Assembly: GCF_026914265.1 (NCBI RefSeq)
Contig: NC_069127.1
Coordinates: 65,669,080 to 65,733,079 of the forward strand
Source: Mya arenaria
Lineage: Eukaryota; Mollusca; Bivalvia; Myida; Myidae
Direction: 5' to 3'
DNA: 64,000 nucleotides
Position numbers and translations under genes: made by a program. This document shows, piece by piece, positions 9,930-21,442 of the stretch. Each line of letters begins with the position of its first letter. The stretch's first letter is position 1. A model generated the notes under the pieces. The model was given only the letters and a program-made list of their open reading frames with translations. It was not told the DNA's origin and ran no database searches.

Positions 9930-11799
9930 ATTGTTTGTAAGCCAATTATTTTTATACACTACCACTTCATTGTTAAGGGAAACTTAGTTATAAATTTGAA
10001 ATGTACAGATCAATATTTCAAATGCGGTTTTAAAGAATCTATTCCTTGGATTTCCTAAATGAACGTGTTGTTCGATCTTTGTTCATACTTCATTTCGCTC
10101 ATTAACACAATAGCAATAGAATAGTGGGTAGTGTGGTCTACTTTCATTGATTGTGGAATATAAACGTCAAATAAGCTAGTTATTCGACCATTGCATTAAC
10201 ACTAATTATAAATGCTGATGACCAGTGACCCTATATTATTTAGATATAGTTTCAAGGGACATTGCCTGCGTATTACTTTGATGTAAAATAAATGACCGAA
10301 AATACACTACGTGTTTTTCACTTTCAACTTGTGATCTTTATTCAATCCAAATCGGACATGACACCACCTTTTTTTGGATCAGAAAGCTGTTTTGTCGTAG
10401 TACATGTACTTTTAACATTTGTGCATCTACATTCATATGATATCAAAATAGATTCACAAGGAATAGCTAACCGTCAAATATAAAGTAGGCCTGATACCTA
10501 AGTCATTGGGTTTGTCACGGCAATCTTAATTTGACGAATAATGATACAAGAACTTCAGCCAGTTTTAATGCGACAATCTTAGTGTACGCATTTTTCATGT
10601 CTGGTCACGGTCCGAACGTTCGCTGAGAGTAGATAAACACTTCTCCTATTTACATTTTCTAGTTTGGCGCAGGTGTACGAACGTTTAAGGATAAAATAAG
10701 ATCATGATAATATTGTGTTCTTCTTTATGAAAAAAGAATAAAAAATAGAATGCATACCATTAAGTAAGCAATTCTTTCTTATACACACTACTGCTTCGTC
10801 GTGCGTTTATGTTGCTTAAGTTATAAATTTGAAATGTAATAATCAATATTTAAACACGGTTATAAACATCCTACTCGTGTGATCTCCTCTACAGCGTTTT
10901 GTTTTGAAACTGTATATAACTTAATACTTTCGCTAAACTTTCACCAGTTTGGAAAGTTAAATAGAAATCCTATTTACCTATTTAGCACGATTCCTTTACA
11001 GTGACTCTCGAAAAACTTTACACCTGTGAATTCCTAATCTTTCAGAATCTAACCATTTATCAACATACCGATTAAGTGCTGATGTGGAAATCGAGGTAGG
11101 TTGTGCCCGTGTGTATGTTATTGTGTGTTGATTATTGTACTTCTTAACAAGATCGATTAGCAGTTCCATACAATTCAATGAACCGTTAGTCTACTGACCC
11201 TTATAAGGTATGATATCGTTCTTAAATGTAAATTTACTGAATATTTTTAGTCAAACGTTCACAATTTTTATTTTCCACTTTCAAATGATGCCACAATAGT
11301 ACGGGTTTACCAGGCCATCATATATAGTGTGGGTTGAATATCTTTACTATAAGGTTGTGGACTACCGCGCTTGTCAGTGCATGTTAGTGTATGAGCAGCG
11401 ATGCAATGACTAAAGCATATTTTAATGCGATATATAATTAAAATGATCATAGTGAACGAATATAATAAGAAATATGCAAACTAGACTCGGAGTGTTTTGG
11501 CATGAGACTTCATTTTCTTCAAATATTTTACATTTTCAAATCATTTGAAAGGAAAGATTAGCTAATACTTGTCGCTTTTATTTTTAATAATGTTTTATTT
11601 GTTCCCAGTTTAGTACAATGATGCTTTTTATTATGAAACTCTATGCCCACACAGTTTTAAACCTTTTATTTTATAAGGCAGACTGTGTGTGATGTTCATA
11701 GTTTCAAACAATGACTGCATCTTTATCTTTGAAAAGATTTTGCATTAGGTGCTCTGAATTGTATTTCTCCGTCTGCAGATAGAGTTGGGATCTCTAATC
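9930..11799. other. Upstream region of gene B, no gene seen
   Basis: TTATTCGACCATTGCATTAA (10,180-10,199) followed by CACTAA is shared with gene C and, in part, with A and D. The whole stretch to about 11,490 aligns with 53,440-55,105 upstream of C. Part of it (11,310-11,490) also aligns with 61,517-61,660. I see no coding. Confidence 0.55.
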
Positions 11800-12043
11800 A
11801 TAGAAGTACTTGGGGTTTACCTATAGGTTTATAATTATTCTTTTATTGTTAAGTTTCCTCAAGTTAATGCATACTTTGATAAGATTAACCTTTTGCGTTT
11901 TATCTTTATTTAGAATTGTTCGGATAAAAGTGAGGTTTGTGCACGTAAACTGGTTTAAACCCCCAGTAAATTAACATTTTACTGACCGTTCCAAGGCGGT
12001 ACCTAACAACCCTTGATAAACATACCTATTTTTTATGCACTGT
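11800..12043 (-). repeat. Interspersed repeat, long form, cut by the assembly gap
   Basis: The 3' half of the family in minus orientation (GTGCACGTAAACTGG, AACATTTTACTGACCG, AGGCGGTACC). The contig stops at TTTTATGCACTGT; copy 2 continues through the rest of the element to about 46,890. Confidence 0.85.
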
Positions 12044-12143
12044 NNNNNNNNNNNNNNNNNNNNNNNNNNNNNNNNNNNNNNNNNNNNNNNNNNNNNNNNN
12101 NNNNNNNNNNNNNNNNNNNNNNNNNNNNNNNNNNNNNNNNNNN
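12044..12143. other. Assembly gap, exactly 100 N
   Basis: One hundred N bases, the customary placeholder for a gap of unknown size. Sequence after it does not match what follows copy 2 at 46,740. Confidence 0.99.
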
Positions 12144-12881
12144 ACAATGCAGTTTGAAACCCGGATAATTAAAACAAATCTTGGTTGTAGACCATAACTA
12201 TTAAATATTTGATAAGTCACAGACATTATAAGGTACAGTTTAAAGGGGCTGTACTCAGTTAATGATAGCAAAAATGTAAAGAAAATTGTAGAAAATTGAC
12301 ATAAACTTGGTAATGATGTGTACAAGTAATGCATTGAAACTTACTAACTGATAATCCCCATAGTTTACAAATGATTTATTAATATCAGTTATTTCGTGTT
12401 TTTCCATTAAAAAAAGATTACTAGGTATGTCTACCGAGTAGAATTCATTCCTTATGCGTGATCTGCCGTTGATGTTATTACATGATATTATCGTGTTAGG
12501 TATACATCTGTATACACCCAGTAAAAGTAAGTCTTCATAGCATAGTAGATACGACACTTCACTGCATTTTTTTTCATTTTGGTATTTTATTTACAATAAC
12601 GATATCAAAGAGTAAAATATGTTATTAAAAAAGTGTCCTTAGATTTGTTACAGGAAAAAACAACTTTTTTGGTGCAATCTGGTGTACAGTCCCTTTCATA
12701 AACAACAAGTGAAGCCAATGCTGTATGAATTTGAGACAAACAAAAAGAAGACAGCACAAAGTTCAAAAAGTGTGACTAATGTGAGAATACCTTACATAAT
12801 TTATAAATGTGCATGCGATTCAGACAATTTTAATGCTAGAAATCACAAAAAATCATTCCATTGAATTATTCCTGTCATAGT
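12144..12881. other. No gene seen
   Basis: AT-rich, with only short open frames. The open frame that crosses the N gap is meaningless. Confidence 0.5.
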
Positions 12882-13110
12882 TTAAAGCTCCACTTTCACA
12901 GATTTACCGTTTTTACAACTTTTTTTGTCTTGGAAAGAGCAAATTTTTGCGTTAACGTCTTCAAACAATGATATCAGATTGCTGACAAACAATCAGCTCG
13001 TAGTTTGTCATATTTCCTTTCGAAAAAAATTTATGGCTTAAACCGTTACTAACAGTTTAAGAATAATGCTTAAAACATCATTTTTTTAACTTTCATATAA
13101 AAATCTGCCA
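12882..13110. repeat. TTAA-flanked MITE, diverged
   Basis: Begins TTAAAGCTCCACTTTCACAG and continues with ATTTACCGTTTTTACAACTT and GGCTTAAACCGTTACTAAC. This matches the MITE at 58,040-58,224 at its left end. The right end is worn (AATCTGCC near 13,101). TTAA ends suggest a piggyBac-like mover; that is inference. Confidence 0.6.
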
Positions 13111-13254
13111 TCTAAATGACATATGATATATTGGACCAGGAGAATCACGAACCTACAACCTTTTGAATCTATTGAGATAGGGAGCGTTCATGACAGTGAC
13201 AGAGGACAATACAAGAATGGCCAACTGCTGCATTTATTGAGTTATCTAATGCAT

Positions 13255-13378
13255 ACAAACGGAGAAAATAATTCTTAATTTTTCCAAAATACTTCCTTAA
13301 GCATCTTGTATGTAGTTGACTATTACAATGATTGTTCAAAGTTACAATGGCCATGTGGGTTAAAGATGATCTGTCCAC
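13255..13378. repeat. Diverged direct repeat, unit 1
   Basis: Shares GGAGAAAATAATTCTT, AAATACTTCCT and GATTGTTCAAAGT in the same order with 13,970-14,095. Confidence 0.6.
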
Positions 13379-13403
13379 GGGGTAACTTGTTTTGTACATA
13401 ATA

Positions 13404-13575
13404 GGGTTATAAGTACTGCATTTTGATCCAGGAGGTTGTATTCAACTCAAGTAGATTTTTGCAGATTTGGATTTCACAAGGCACAAGCCGAGTAAAATCA
13501 AAATCTACAAAAAAACTACCAGAATCAAATATGACATTCGGCCATATCCGGATCAAAACGCAGTACTAATAACCC
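13404..13575. repeat. Fold-back element with 26-bp arms
   Basis: The left arm starts GGGTTATAAGTACTGC (13,404-13,429). The right arm at 13,550-13,575 is its inverse at 24 of 26 positions. A second inner pair (GTAGATTTT / AAAATCTAC) extends the fold. No coding, so a non-autonomous fold-back or MITE is likely. Confidence 0.65.
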
Positions 13576-15884
13576 TTTTATTATACACATTACTGATAAG
13601 ATCACTTAGAAGCCACATCTTTGCATAATAAATTTCATTTTAAGGATGCACTCATTGCTTTAATGACGTCAATTTAATATTGCGCAACATACTTGTTATG
13701 ACTTGACGTCACAAGAGTGGTATATATGGCCGTATTGCACTGGAGCGGAATATGGGTTAAAGTATTTTGTGATATGTATTGCATGTGGATTGATGATGGG
13801 TATATAATAAAGAAAATTATGTTTGGTATTCCATTCTCACTAGCAGTGAAATTTGATGGTCAAAGTATTTAAAAGACATTTCAATATTTCATACTTTAAA
13901 AACGATATTCATCAAAAGCACTTAGTTATCATGGTAACATGTTATATGAATTGAATACCAAGCACAAATTAAGAGGGAGAAAATAATTCTTCACTTTTTA
14001 AATAAAAACTACTTCCTAATAGCATTGTGTAGTCTGACATAGGTGTACAATGTATTTTACAAAGATTGTTCAAAGTACAGCCCTGTGGTTTAAAGCTCCC
14101 CTGAAAAAGAGGTGCCAGGTTTTCTATATAGTATATAATTACATCATTGAAAATCTTCTCTGAAACTCAAATAACAGACCTTTGATATAAAAGGATTTGA
14201 TCAAATTAAAGAGGTATGTGTGCCAACCACGTAAATTAATTTGTACAAGTCTGTTTAACGACTTTGAGAAATTCAAAAGAACTATGACTTTATCTGAATT
14301 AACGCTTTAGCCCCCCCCCCCACACACACACACCCTCCTCACTCTACGCACACTTAACTAGATTTTTCAAATAACCTTTGCAGCTTGCAAATAGTTTTAG
14401 TCTAAAGTTTAAGCTAGCCCATCAAACAGTGACCCCTTGTGATGTGAGCCGATTTTGTCAATGCTTAGAACATGGTTGTCAACATTCCCCTGAATGAAGC
14501 CCTAGTCCATCAGTGCTTTCAGCACTTTGATTTACTTTTGATGTTAACGAGGTGAAATATTTGCGATCGCACGCTGAAATAAACTCTCTTTTTTCTTATT
14601 TTGAATATGCCTTAAAAAGAATTGGTTGCCCACTTCTGTGCTCACTGATGTTTGATCTCGACTTGAGAACGATTTTTTTTTCAATTTGTTCGGTTGAGTG
14701 TCAATTTTATTTCACTGTTAAATTTCTATAAACCACCGGAAAGAATATAATAAAATGTTGCGTTTATCAAACGAATAATGATGCATTATAATATACGAAG
14801 TCATGAAGATAAGGTTGTCCTATTAAAGTCAGAAACCAGTGGCGAGTGAATCAGGAAGAGAATTTGTTGATACGGAAGTTGCTTTTGATAATCACATGCA
14901 AAGCCGGAAGATTATATATGTTGATGCAGTGGGAAAAGAACCGATTCAATCCAGCAATAAACAAATGGTCATGCAATATTTTATACTCATTTAAGGATTA
15001 ATGTACATGTCAAGAATAAATCTTTATATTGTCTTTCCGTAATCTGGATAAAATTCTTTCAAATAGTGCATGCATATCATTCGACTGTTAACACTTAATC
15101 CTGCAACACTATGTGTATTTATCTTAATCTCAAAATGTGCAGTATTGATGACAATATAAATGAATTAAAACCATATCTTAATGATAAGCCTGTCCTTTCC
15201 AAAACTGAAACAAATAATCAAATCCATGAATACAAACCATATTATCGAGATTTCATATTTATATTTTATGTGCATATATTCACAACAGTATGCTTAATTG
15301 CAATTGCAGTGTCTTAATTGAACAATTCATTGTAACCTCAACAAAAAACACACTCACCAGTTATATGTACCGAAAGGTCATGAACGGGCACATGTGGACT
15401 TATAGTTTGTATTTATAGCTTCTACAAAGTATATCCTCTAGCTAATCGCAGTTAAAATTTTATCAGACAAAGCAAGGCGAAGCATCTCAATGAGGTCAAA
15501 TGATATTTTTTCATCAATAAATTGTGGTAAGAATAGCCACCTTGTTTATAGCAACGTTTTAGAACATTGCCAAAAAGCTATATTAGGGACAACCTAAAAT
15601 CAATTTAAAAAACTTGAGAGTAGGACCCTGGCAAGTAAAATGCGGTCAAAAAACGGCAAATGACATTTTCTCTCATCAGTCCTTTTTTAGCGCAAACCCA
15701 TCTGCATAAAACTTTTTTTATGTGAATATTGATCAAACTGAAATGCTGTTTAATCAATCATTATACAAATAATATTCACATTTGATATTATACGAGTTTA
15801 AAAAGTAACGAACTTCATTTTAACTCGTAAAACATTTGCATTAACGTCATAATTGTTGAAGCTGTGTTTAGCGGTTTTGTTGGT
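13576..15884. other. No gene seen
   Basis: Two TGACGTCA palindromes lie about 45 bases apart (near 13,662 and 13,705), followed by TATATATGG. This looks like a CRE-type promoter, but no exon is recognisable downstream. The second unit of the direct repeat is at 13,970-14,095. A C-run followed by AC repeats is at 14,311-14,333. Confidence 0.45.
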
Positions 15885-16255
<371 letters not shown>

Positions 16256-16962
16256 AAGGAGACACGTCCCGAGAAATGTACAGGGCCCATCACACCAATG
16301 CACGTATCATCGGATCGCTTTTCAGAACTAATGTTTCTGAATATTTATAATATGTATTTCGATCTTCCTTGGGATTAATCTAGGTTTTGAAAGTTTGAAT
16401 TGTGCCACTCACTTGATATTAAGAAACTTTTACGAACCTTGTTTATAGCTATATAATTGTATCTAGAAATACTTTTTCATCAAATAACTTCCATTCAAAA
16501 TCAAAGTTTAAACAATCCAACCCAAGAGAACACCTGGATATGGAAATATTGTAGTAGGGTTACTATAGAAGAACAGCTTCAAAATTCTTTAATTTTTGTT
16601 AAGCAATTACAACACATCACAATTATATTGTTATGTGAAAGTCTTTCTAAAAGGACAAACCAATTTAAAGTAAATTGAGAAAAGTTGAATAAATACAAAA
16701 CCTCGATTTAATGTGGAGCGTTTTACTTAGATGCATTTTATTACTGGTTATTCGGTGATGTGGCCAGTATAAGAGTAATGACAAAATGTCATGTACGCCG
16801 ATTTCAGCAGGAGAGTTCCATCGCTATAGCGATCAATATTAGCAATACTCGTTACGTAAGAAACCGGAGAATTATGAATTACATTTGACATGTTTGTATT
16901 AACCTCGTCATCGTTTTGTGATTTTAGAAACATTCGAATTATACATGTATATTATAACTTAC
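16256..16962. other. Probable first intron of the signal-peptide gene; no other gene seen
   Basis: This lies downstream of the donor at 16,962 on the minus strand. A 61-codon open frame (16,748-16,933, minus) has no usable acceptor at a reasonable intron length. Confidence 0.4.
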
Positions 16963-17020
16963 CGTAAGCCACCAGGAGAATGAGAATAGTAGCAATATCC
17001 TTCAATGACCTTGTCGCCAT
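16963..17020 (-). CDS. First coding exon of a secreted or membrane protein (signal peptide)
   Basis: ATGGCGACAAGG opens a frame MATRSLKDIATILILLVAYG, a textbook signal peptide with a basic N-region, a hydrophobic core and a small-residue end. The frame is broken after 58 nt by a consensus donor, CG|GTAAGT (GT at 16,962-16,961), so the exon ends in phase 1. That phase is common for signal-peptide exons joined to extracellular domains. A promoter-like stretch lies about 100 bp upstream. Later exons on the minus strand were not found; they may be distant or lost, and the mature protein is unknown. Confidence 0.55.
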
Positions 17021-17117
17021 TTTGCACGAAATCTTAAATGACGATTTTTAAACATGAGGCAGGAAGAGTTAAAAACTCTGATTTTACAAGCGATGAGATG
17101 ATGTCCACTTGTATTAT

Positions 17118-17133
17118 ACTATATAATCACGTG
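17118..17133 (-). promoter_or_regulatory. E-box plus TATA-like promoter
   Basis: On the minus strand GTCACGTGATTATATAGT places a CACGTG E-box (17,128-17,133) directly before a TATATA element. The ATG of the signal-peptide exon follows about 100 bases later, leaving a 5' UTR of roughly 70-75 nt. Confidence 0.45.
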
Positions 17134-17414
17134 ACTGTCATTGAGATGTACTTACCATAAGTATTACTCTCAAGAAGTACTATCAAACACTCAATGTCAA
17201 TGAAAACGCACTCCAACTCATTCTCACGGCATACCACATTTACATGTAATTAACTCTGAGCATTTGAGATTCAATTTTAATCAAAATATGTCTATGTCCA
17301 GCACAGGTCGAAACAGTTTTTTTTTTAATTACACCAATATTTGAAACCTGACGTAGGTACTAAATTCATAAACAACTTGGGTTCGGCTCGTTACAAAGTT
17401 TTCTTTTTTTTTTA
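17134..17414. other. No gene seen
   Basis: AT-rich flank between the promoter and a diverged repeat. Confidence 0.4.
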
Positions 17415-17520
17415 ATAATACAAGAAATAACTACAGGGATAAGCCCAATAGTCGAAATTTCAAAGATGCGAAAGGCAAGCGCCCAAACGACAATGAACTA
17501 TATACACAAACATTTAAACA
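17415..17520 (+). repeat. Interspersed repeat, diverged copy
   Basis: ACTACAGGGATAAGCCCAAT followed by GGCAAGCGCCCAAACGACA follows the family consensus with internal loss. Confidence 0.45.
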
Positions 17521-17640
17521 TTACAATCACATTGACTGAAGTCCCATAAGCTACAAAAACACAGAAATCGCCGGGGATCGACAACGAGCACGTAATTAAG
17601 GGAGGACAAATCATTCAAGAGGCGCTAGTTCAGCTATTTA

Positions 17641-17840
17641 ATGCAATATTATCCCATATATTATTTTAGTACCACTCTGCAAGGGAAAGGAAAAGACAAA
17701 ACATGTCCAAGCAGTTATTGGCTGATTTCATTAATACCGCTTCTTGTAAATTGTTTGAAACTATACTTCTTTATACACAGGTATCAATCTGTACAGTCAA
17801 CAATTTCCATCAGCTCAGCAGCAAGGTGTCCAAAGCAGCA
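17641..17840 (+). mobile_element. LINE reverse-transcriptase remnant, part 1
   Basis: The plus strand encodes GKGKDKTCPSSYWLISLIPL. This is the N-terminal RT block of non-LTR retrotransposons (K.G...D...SYRPISL.P). The remnant is separated from part 2 by an interspersed-repeat insertion at 17,845-18,015. The frame is decayed. Confidence 0.6.
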
Positions 17841-17844
17841 ATAG

Positions 17845-18015
17845 TATGTATGCACTGTGCTGTTTATGGAGTTTTGTACTGATCTTCCACGTTATTTGTT
17901 TGTGATTTTATGTTCTATGTCTTTGGCGTTTACCCAGTGCCATTAAACCTGGTTTATGTTTAACCTTTTTGCTACTGAGCTTGTTTCTGTAGCTTTTCGC
18001 ATAAATATTCCATAA
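17845..18015 (-). repeat. Interspersed repeat inserted in the LINE remnant
   Basis: Minus-orientation copy, reading ATGCACTGTGCTGTTTATGG to CTACTGAGCTTGTTTCTGTAG on the plus strand. It lies between two RT blocks of the same LINE, so it is younger than the LINE. Confidence 0.75.
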
Positions 18016-18059
18016 ATACCTCAGTTGTATAACTACCTCGTTTAACCTTCAAGAGACGA

Positions 18060-18310
18060 ATTACCATCAATTTGAAAGTGTAAGCAATGCTTACACTGTC
18101 TGCTTGGACAAGAAAGCTGCCTTTGACTCCGTTTGGTACGTAGGGATACACTGGGAAAATTCTTAGACTTTTATTGCGCTTGTACAAGGACCTGAAATGT
18201 GTGATAAGAGTGAAAGATCCGATCCTTTTGACGTTCTGCGTCCTGCGAGAAACGCATTTTTTCCATAGCTGCGCAGGGGGTTAGTCCCCATGGAATCAAC
18301 CCACTGATCT
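18060..18310 (+). mobile_element. LINE reverse-transcriptase remnant, part 2
   Basis: Encodes YTVCLDKKAAFDSVW, the RT block with the first catalytic Asp (LD.KKAFD.VW). In another frame it encodes GKILRLLLRLYKDLKCVIRV, the next block. At least one frameshift separates them. The YxDD block was not found, so the element is 3'-truncated or too decayed. Confidence 0.7.
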
Positions 18311-18360
18311 CTAGTGATCTATATAGGAATATAGTCAAATCAAAAGCACTTTATGGCTGT

Positions 18361-18485
18361 GAAGGCAGACGGGCAGGCAGGCAAGTAGACAGGCAGGCAG
18401 GCAGGTAGGTAGGTGGGGTTTTGGGATTTTGGGTGGGTGGGTAGTTAGGTAGGTATGTAGATAGATGGTTGGATAGATAGATCTA
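18361..18485. repeat. GGCA/GGTA tetranucleotide microsatellite
   Basis: Runs of GGCAGGCA, GGTAGGTA, GGGT and GATA repeats. Confidence 0.9.
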
Positions 18486-18659
18486 TTGTTATTCTTAAAA
18501 TCTGAAATCTGCTTAGTAATCAAATATGAATGTTTTACATTTCAAGACTCTTTTTACCGTTTTATACTAATACGGCGATTCCATCATTTTACATTTTCTC
18601 GAGTCAACAAAAATACACAATAAAACTGATAATATATAACTAATATCTGATAATGCCAT

Positions 18660-19400
18660 ATCATACACTAGCGAAGAGTTTGAACAATTTGCAATTTTTG
18701 GCATATTACATCTTCACCATTGTATTCACAAGGCAATGTCGTAGCTGAACGATGCAGACTGTCAAGGGCATGTTCACAAAAGCCAAAATGATGAAAAAAA
18801 ATCCATATATAGCCATACTTGAGTACTACAACTCGCCATGTTCATCTGGTAGTAGCCCTGCCGAACTACTGATGTCACGCCAACTAAGGTCAATATTACC
18901 ATTAACAACAGATTACCTACTCACGACAAAACTCACGACAAAAACAAAATCAAAACAAATGAGCCTTAGACAAGGTGAGAAATGGGTCCATCTTTTGTAA
19001 GGAAAATAGTTGACGGTACATCATACATTGTTGAGACTGACTGCCGAAGGAGGTTCGTATCGATGAATTCGAAGGCACTTGCTTAAGTCTTATAAAAAGC
19101 CATTTCCGATAAAACAAAACTTCAGTACACACACCACAATCACATTATACACAGTCACCCAGTCCGAACATTCCTGATCAGAAATTACCTGCTCAAATAC
19201 CATCACATAATAGTACATCATCGCAAACGCCAGAAATTATGAAACAAATGTCAATGACATCACAACCGTTGACTTTGCCAATTATTAAGCCGAACATACT
19301 GCAAAGGCAACTCTTTATTATAATAATTATAAAATTGATGATTCACTCGTACTAGGAAGACAAATCAGGAAAACTAAGCGGCTGGATTTGTTAAGTATGA
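18660..19400 (+). mobile_element. Ty3/gypsy LTR retroelement fossil, 3' end of pol (integrase)
   Basis: Carries integrase C-terminal sequence of the Ty3/gypsy family, with the block LEYYNSPCSSGSSPAELLM, then a WVPSFVRKIVDG-like module and a pol-end KRLDL-like motif. Only this 3' part was recognised. No flanking LTR was identified. It is broken in several places and looks old. Confidence 0.65.
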
Positions 19401-19856
19401 CAAGTTAATTAATGAAAACAGTGCTTCTTCTGCAGTTAGTTTGTACTTATTTATATTGTGTGATTTATATAATCTGTTTTTATTTGTTATGTGTGAACTA
19501 GATAAACTCTGCAATGGATTTATAATAACATTAAACACACGTGTTCATTTAACACTTATTCGAATGTTTCAAGTGATAATCTGCTCAACGGGTGAAAAAA
19601 TAAAGTGTCAGCCAGAATTATTCAGACCTACAACCTATTGAGAAAACTTGAGCAATTACCGGGACTTTGATCTATCAGGGAACACCCAGAAACAATTCCT
19701 CTCCAAGCACACCTGATATCTTATCACTTGTTATCACTGTAAGGCAAAGCTAGGTAGTTCATACAAAAACAGAGCTGGTTGAAATAAATGTTTCTCTTTT
19801 GTATAAGGCAGAACTTTAATCTGCTTTCTAAAGTGAAAATATAACAAAATTAAATC
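19401..19856. other. No gene seen
   Basis: AT-rich spacer after the gypsy remnant. No LTR ends are recognisable. Confidence 0.4.

Positions 19857-19892
<36 letters not shown>
19857..19892. repeat. GA microsatellite
   Basis: About 17 pure GA units. Confidence 0.95.
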
Positions 19893-19894
<2 letters not shown>

Positions 19895-19912
19895 TTGGAA
19901 TGATAGTATGTG

Positions 19913-20017
19913 TTTCCGGCACGGATAGAAAAATCCGGCCGAGGCGCGAGTGTAAGCGGGTGACGAGGCTTGCCACCCAGCGTACCCGAGGGTAGGATTT
20001 TTCGATCCGGACGGAAA
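19913..20017. repeat. Fold-back element with GC-rich centre
   Basis: The left arm TTTCCGGCACGGATAGAAAA is mirrored by the inverse of GATTTTTCGATCCGGACGGA at 19,996-20,015. The centre (CCGGCCGAGGCGCGAGTG, GAGGCTTGCCACCC) is far richer in GC than its surroundings. Confidence 0.6.
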
Positions 20018-21054
20018 AAACATGATTGATATTTTTTCTTGCATATTTAAATATTAATTTATGAAAAAAAGACGTAGAAAACGAACTTCGGTACATTTCA
20101 CCAAAAAGCGACGTTGTTTACTACGCCATAAAGCGTAGTAACTTTAAAAACTAAATATCGCGTTTTTTACGATTATTTATTTTTAATTTTTATTGAAATG
20201 GCATAATATACTTTTCATAAACCATACAATAAAAGAAATAAGATGTGGCGCGTTGTTGCGCGTGACTCATCTTAAATAGGGGTGTACGATTGGGTTTTCC
20301 AGCACTGGTCACAAAACCGGAAACACACGTCCGGTGTGCAAGAATACATTCACTACTTACACTTCGATATACAATTTGTTAAATTGCATTACTTCCATTT
20401 TATCATAAATTCTATTGCATGTATTGTTTATTATAAAATGGTGTTGTGCACTTTAATAGCACTTGTAAATCGTACTTAACACAGTAAACATGTAACAGCG
20501 TGTTTGAGTTCATTTCACACTCATTTCACGGAACAATTGAATATTATCTTAGGTATATTATTTTTTGGTTTACAAAAGGACAAATTATCTCTATTTTCAA
20601 TTCCAAATTGTGATTAGACCCTATAATATATCGACTTACAAAGCTTAATTGAATGTAATTCTCAAAACAATAAACACTAACAAACTGTCAAACTTATTTT
20701 AATAAAGATGATTTGACCAAATTTGCACTTTTTAATCAGCGTCTAAAACAATGACATCAATAAATGAGACGATTGATTTAAACACCGTTTAATCCCTGTT
20801 TTAAGGATGTTTTTTATGTTTCTGCTTTATTTCTGCTCTAAGTTTAACCAAAGAGACTAATGAAAACATATGTATAAAGTATCTGTTATTCTGAAGTATC
20901 TCGGAGTGTGGCGAACAGTGTCAGCTGGTCAGGTTTTCATGGTTGCTGAAGATTTCCATGAAAAAGAGATATAGTCGAAAGTTGTTCTTTCATGTTGTTA
21001 ACTTCGATGTTCAGATCATGTTTATGTTCCTTTAATGGCGCACAATATAGATAA
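20018..21054. other. No gene seen
   Basis: AT-rich, with a short GC-rich patch near 20,243-20,340. No recognisable coding. Confidence 0.4.
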
Positions 21055-21442
21055 TTACAACAAAAAAGCTACAGAAACAAGCTCAGTAGAAAAAGTTTTA
21101 ACATAAATATTTAGTGGCACTGGGCAAACGCCAAAGACATAAAACACAAAATCACATACAAGAAACATGAAAGAAGAGCACGACACTCCACAAACAGCAG
21201 AGTGCATATATACTATATGTAAAAAAATATAGTTATGTTTATTAAGAATTGTTAGGTACCGCCTTGGAACGGTCAGTAAAATGTAAATTTACTGGGGGTG
21301 TAAACCAGTTTATGTGCACAAACCTCACTCTTATCCCAACAATCCTTAATAAAGATAAAACGCAAAAGGTAATTCTTATCAAAGTATGCATTACCTTGAG
21401 GGAACTTATCAAGCCTTACAAATGTTGGGGTTTAAAAAAAAC
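21055..21442 (+). repeat. Interspersed repeat, long form
   Basis: Nearly complete long copy. It has CTACAGAAACAAGCTCAGTA, GGTACCGCCTTGGAACGGTC, the CAGTAAA...TTTACTG hairpin and CAAACCTCACTCTTATCC. It ends near ATGTTGGGGTTTAAA, about 390 bp in all. Confidence 0.85.

Larger units (their letters stand above)
1..12043. repeat. 12-kb segmental duplicate, copy 1 (cut by window start and by gap)
   Basis: The whole stretch matches 34,695-46,739 in the same orientation. The offset drifts only from 34,694 to 34,696, through one-base length differences near 4,178 and 4,688 (A runs), 5,709 (AT run) and 11,836 (T run). I saw no substitution while comparing line by line, and the encoded proteins I compared are identical. 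The copy probably continues left of the window. It stops at the N gap, in the middle of an interspersed repeat. Near-perfect identity points to an assembly redundancy or a very recent duplication. Confidence 0.95.

Noticed and set aside
12026-12334. Open frame crossing the N gap
   Set aside because: It contains 34 undefined codons and joins two contigs of unknown order and distance.
14311-14333. C/AC run as a CRISPR or telomere-like array
   Set aside because: It is plain low-complexity sequence; no spaced repeats are present anywhere in the window.
16748-16933. Second exon of the signal-peptide gene
   Set aside because: The only AG sites would leave an intron of about 60 bases without a good pyrimidine tract, and the peptide has no recognisable domain.
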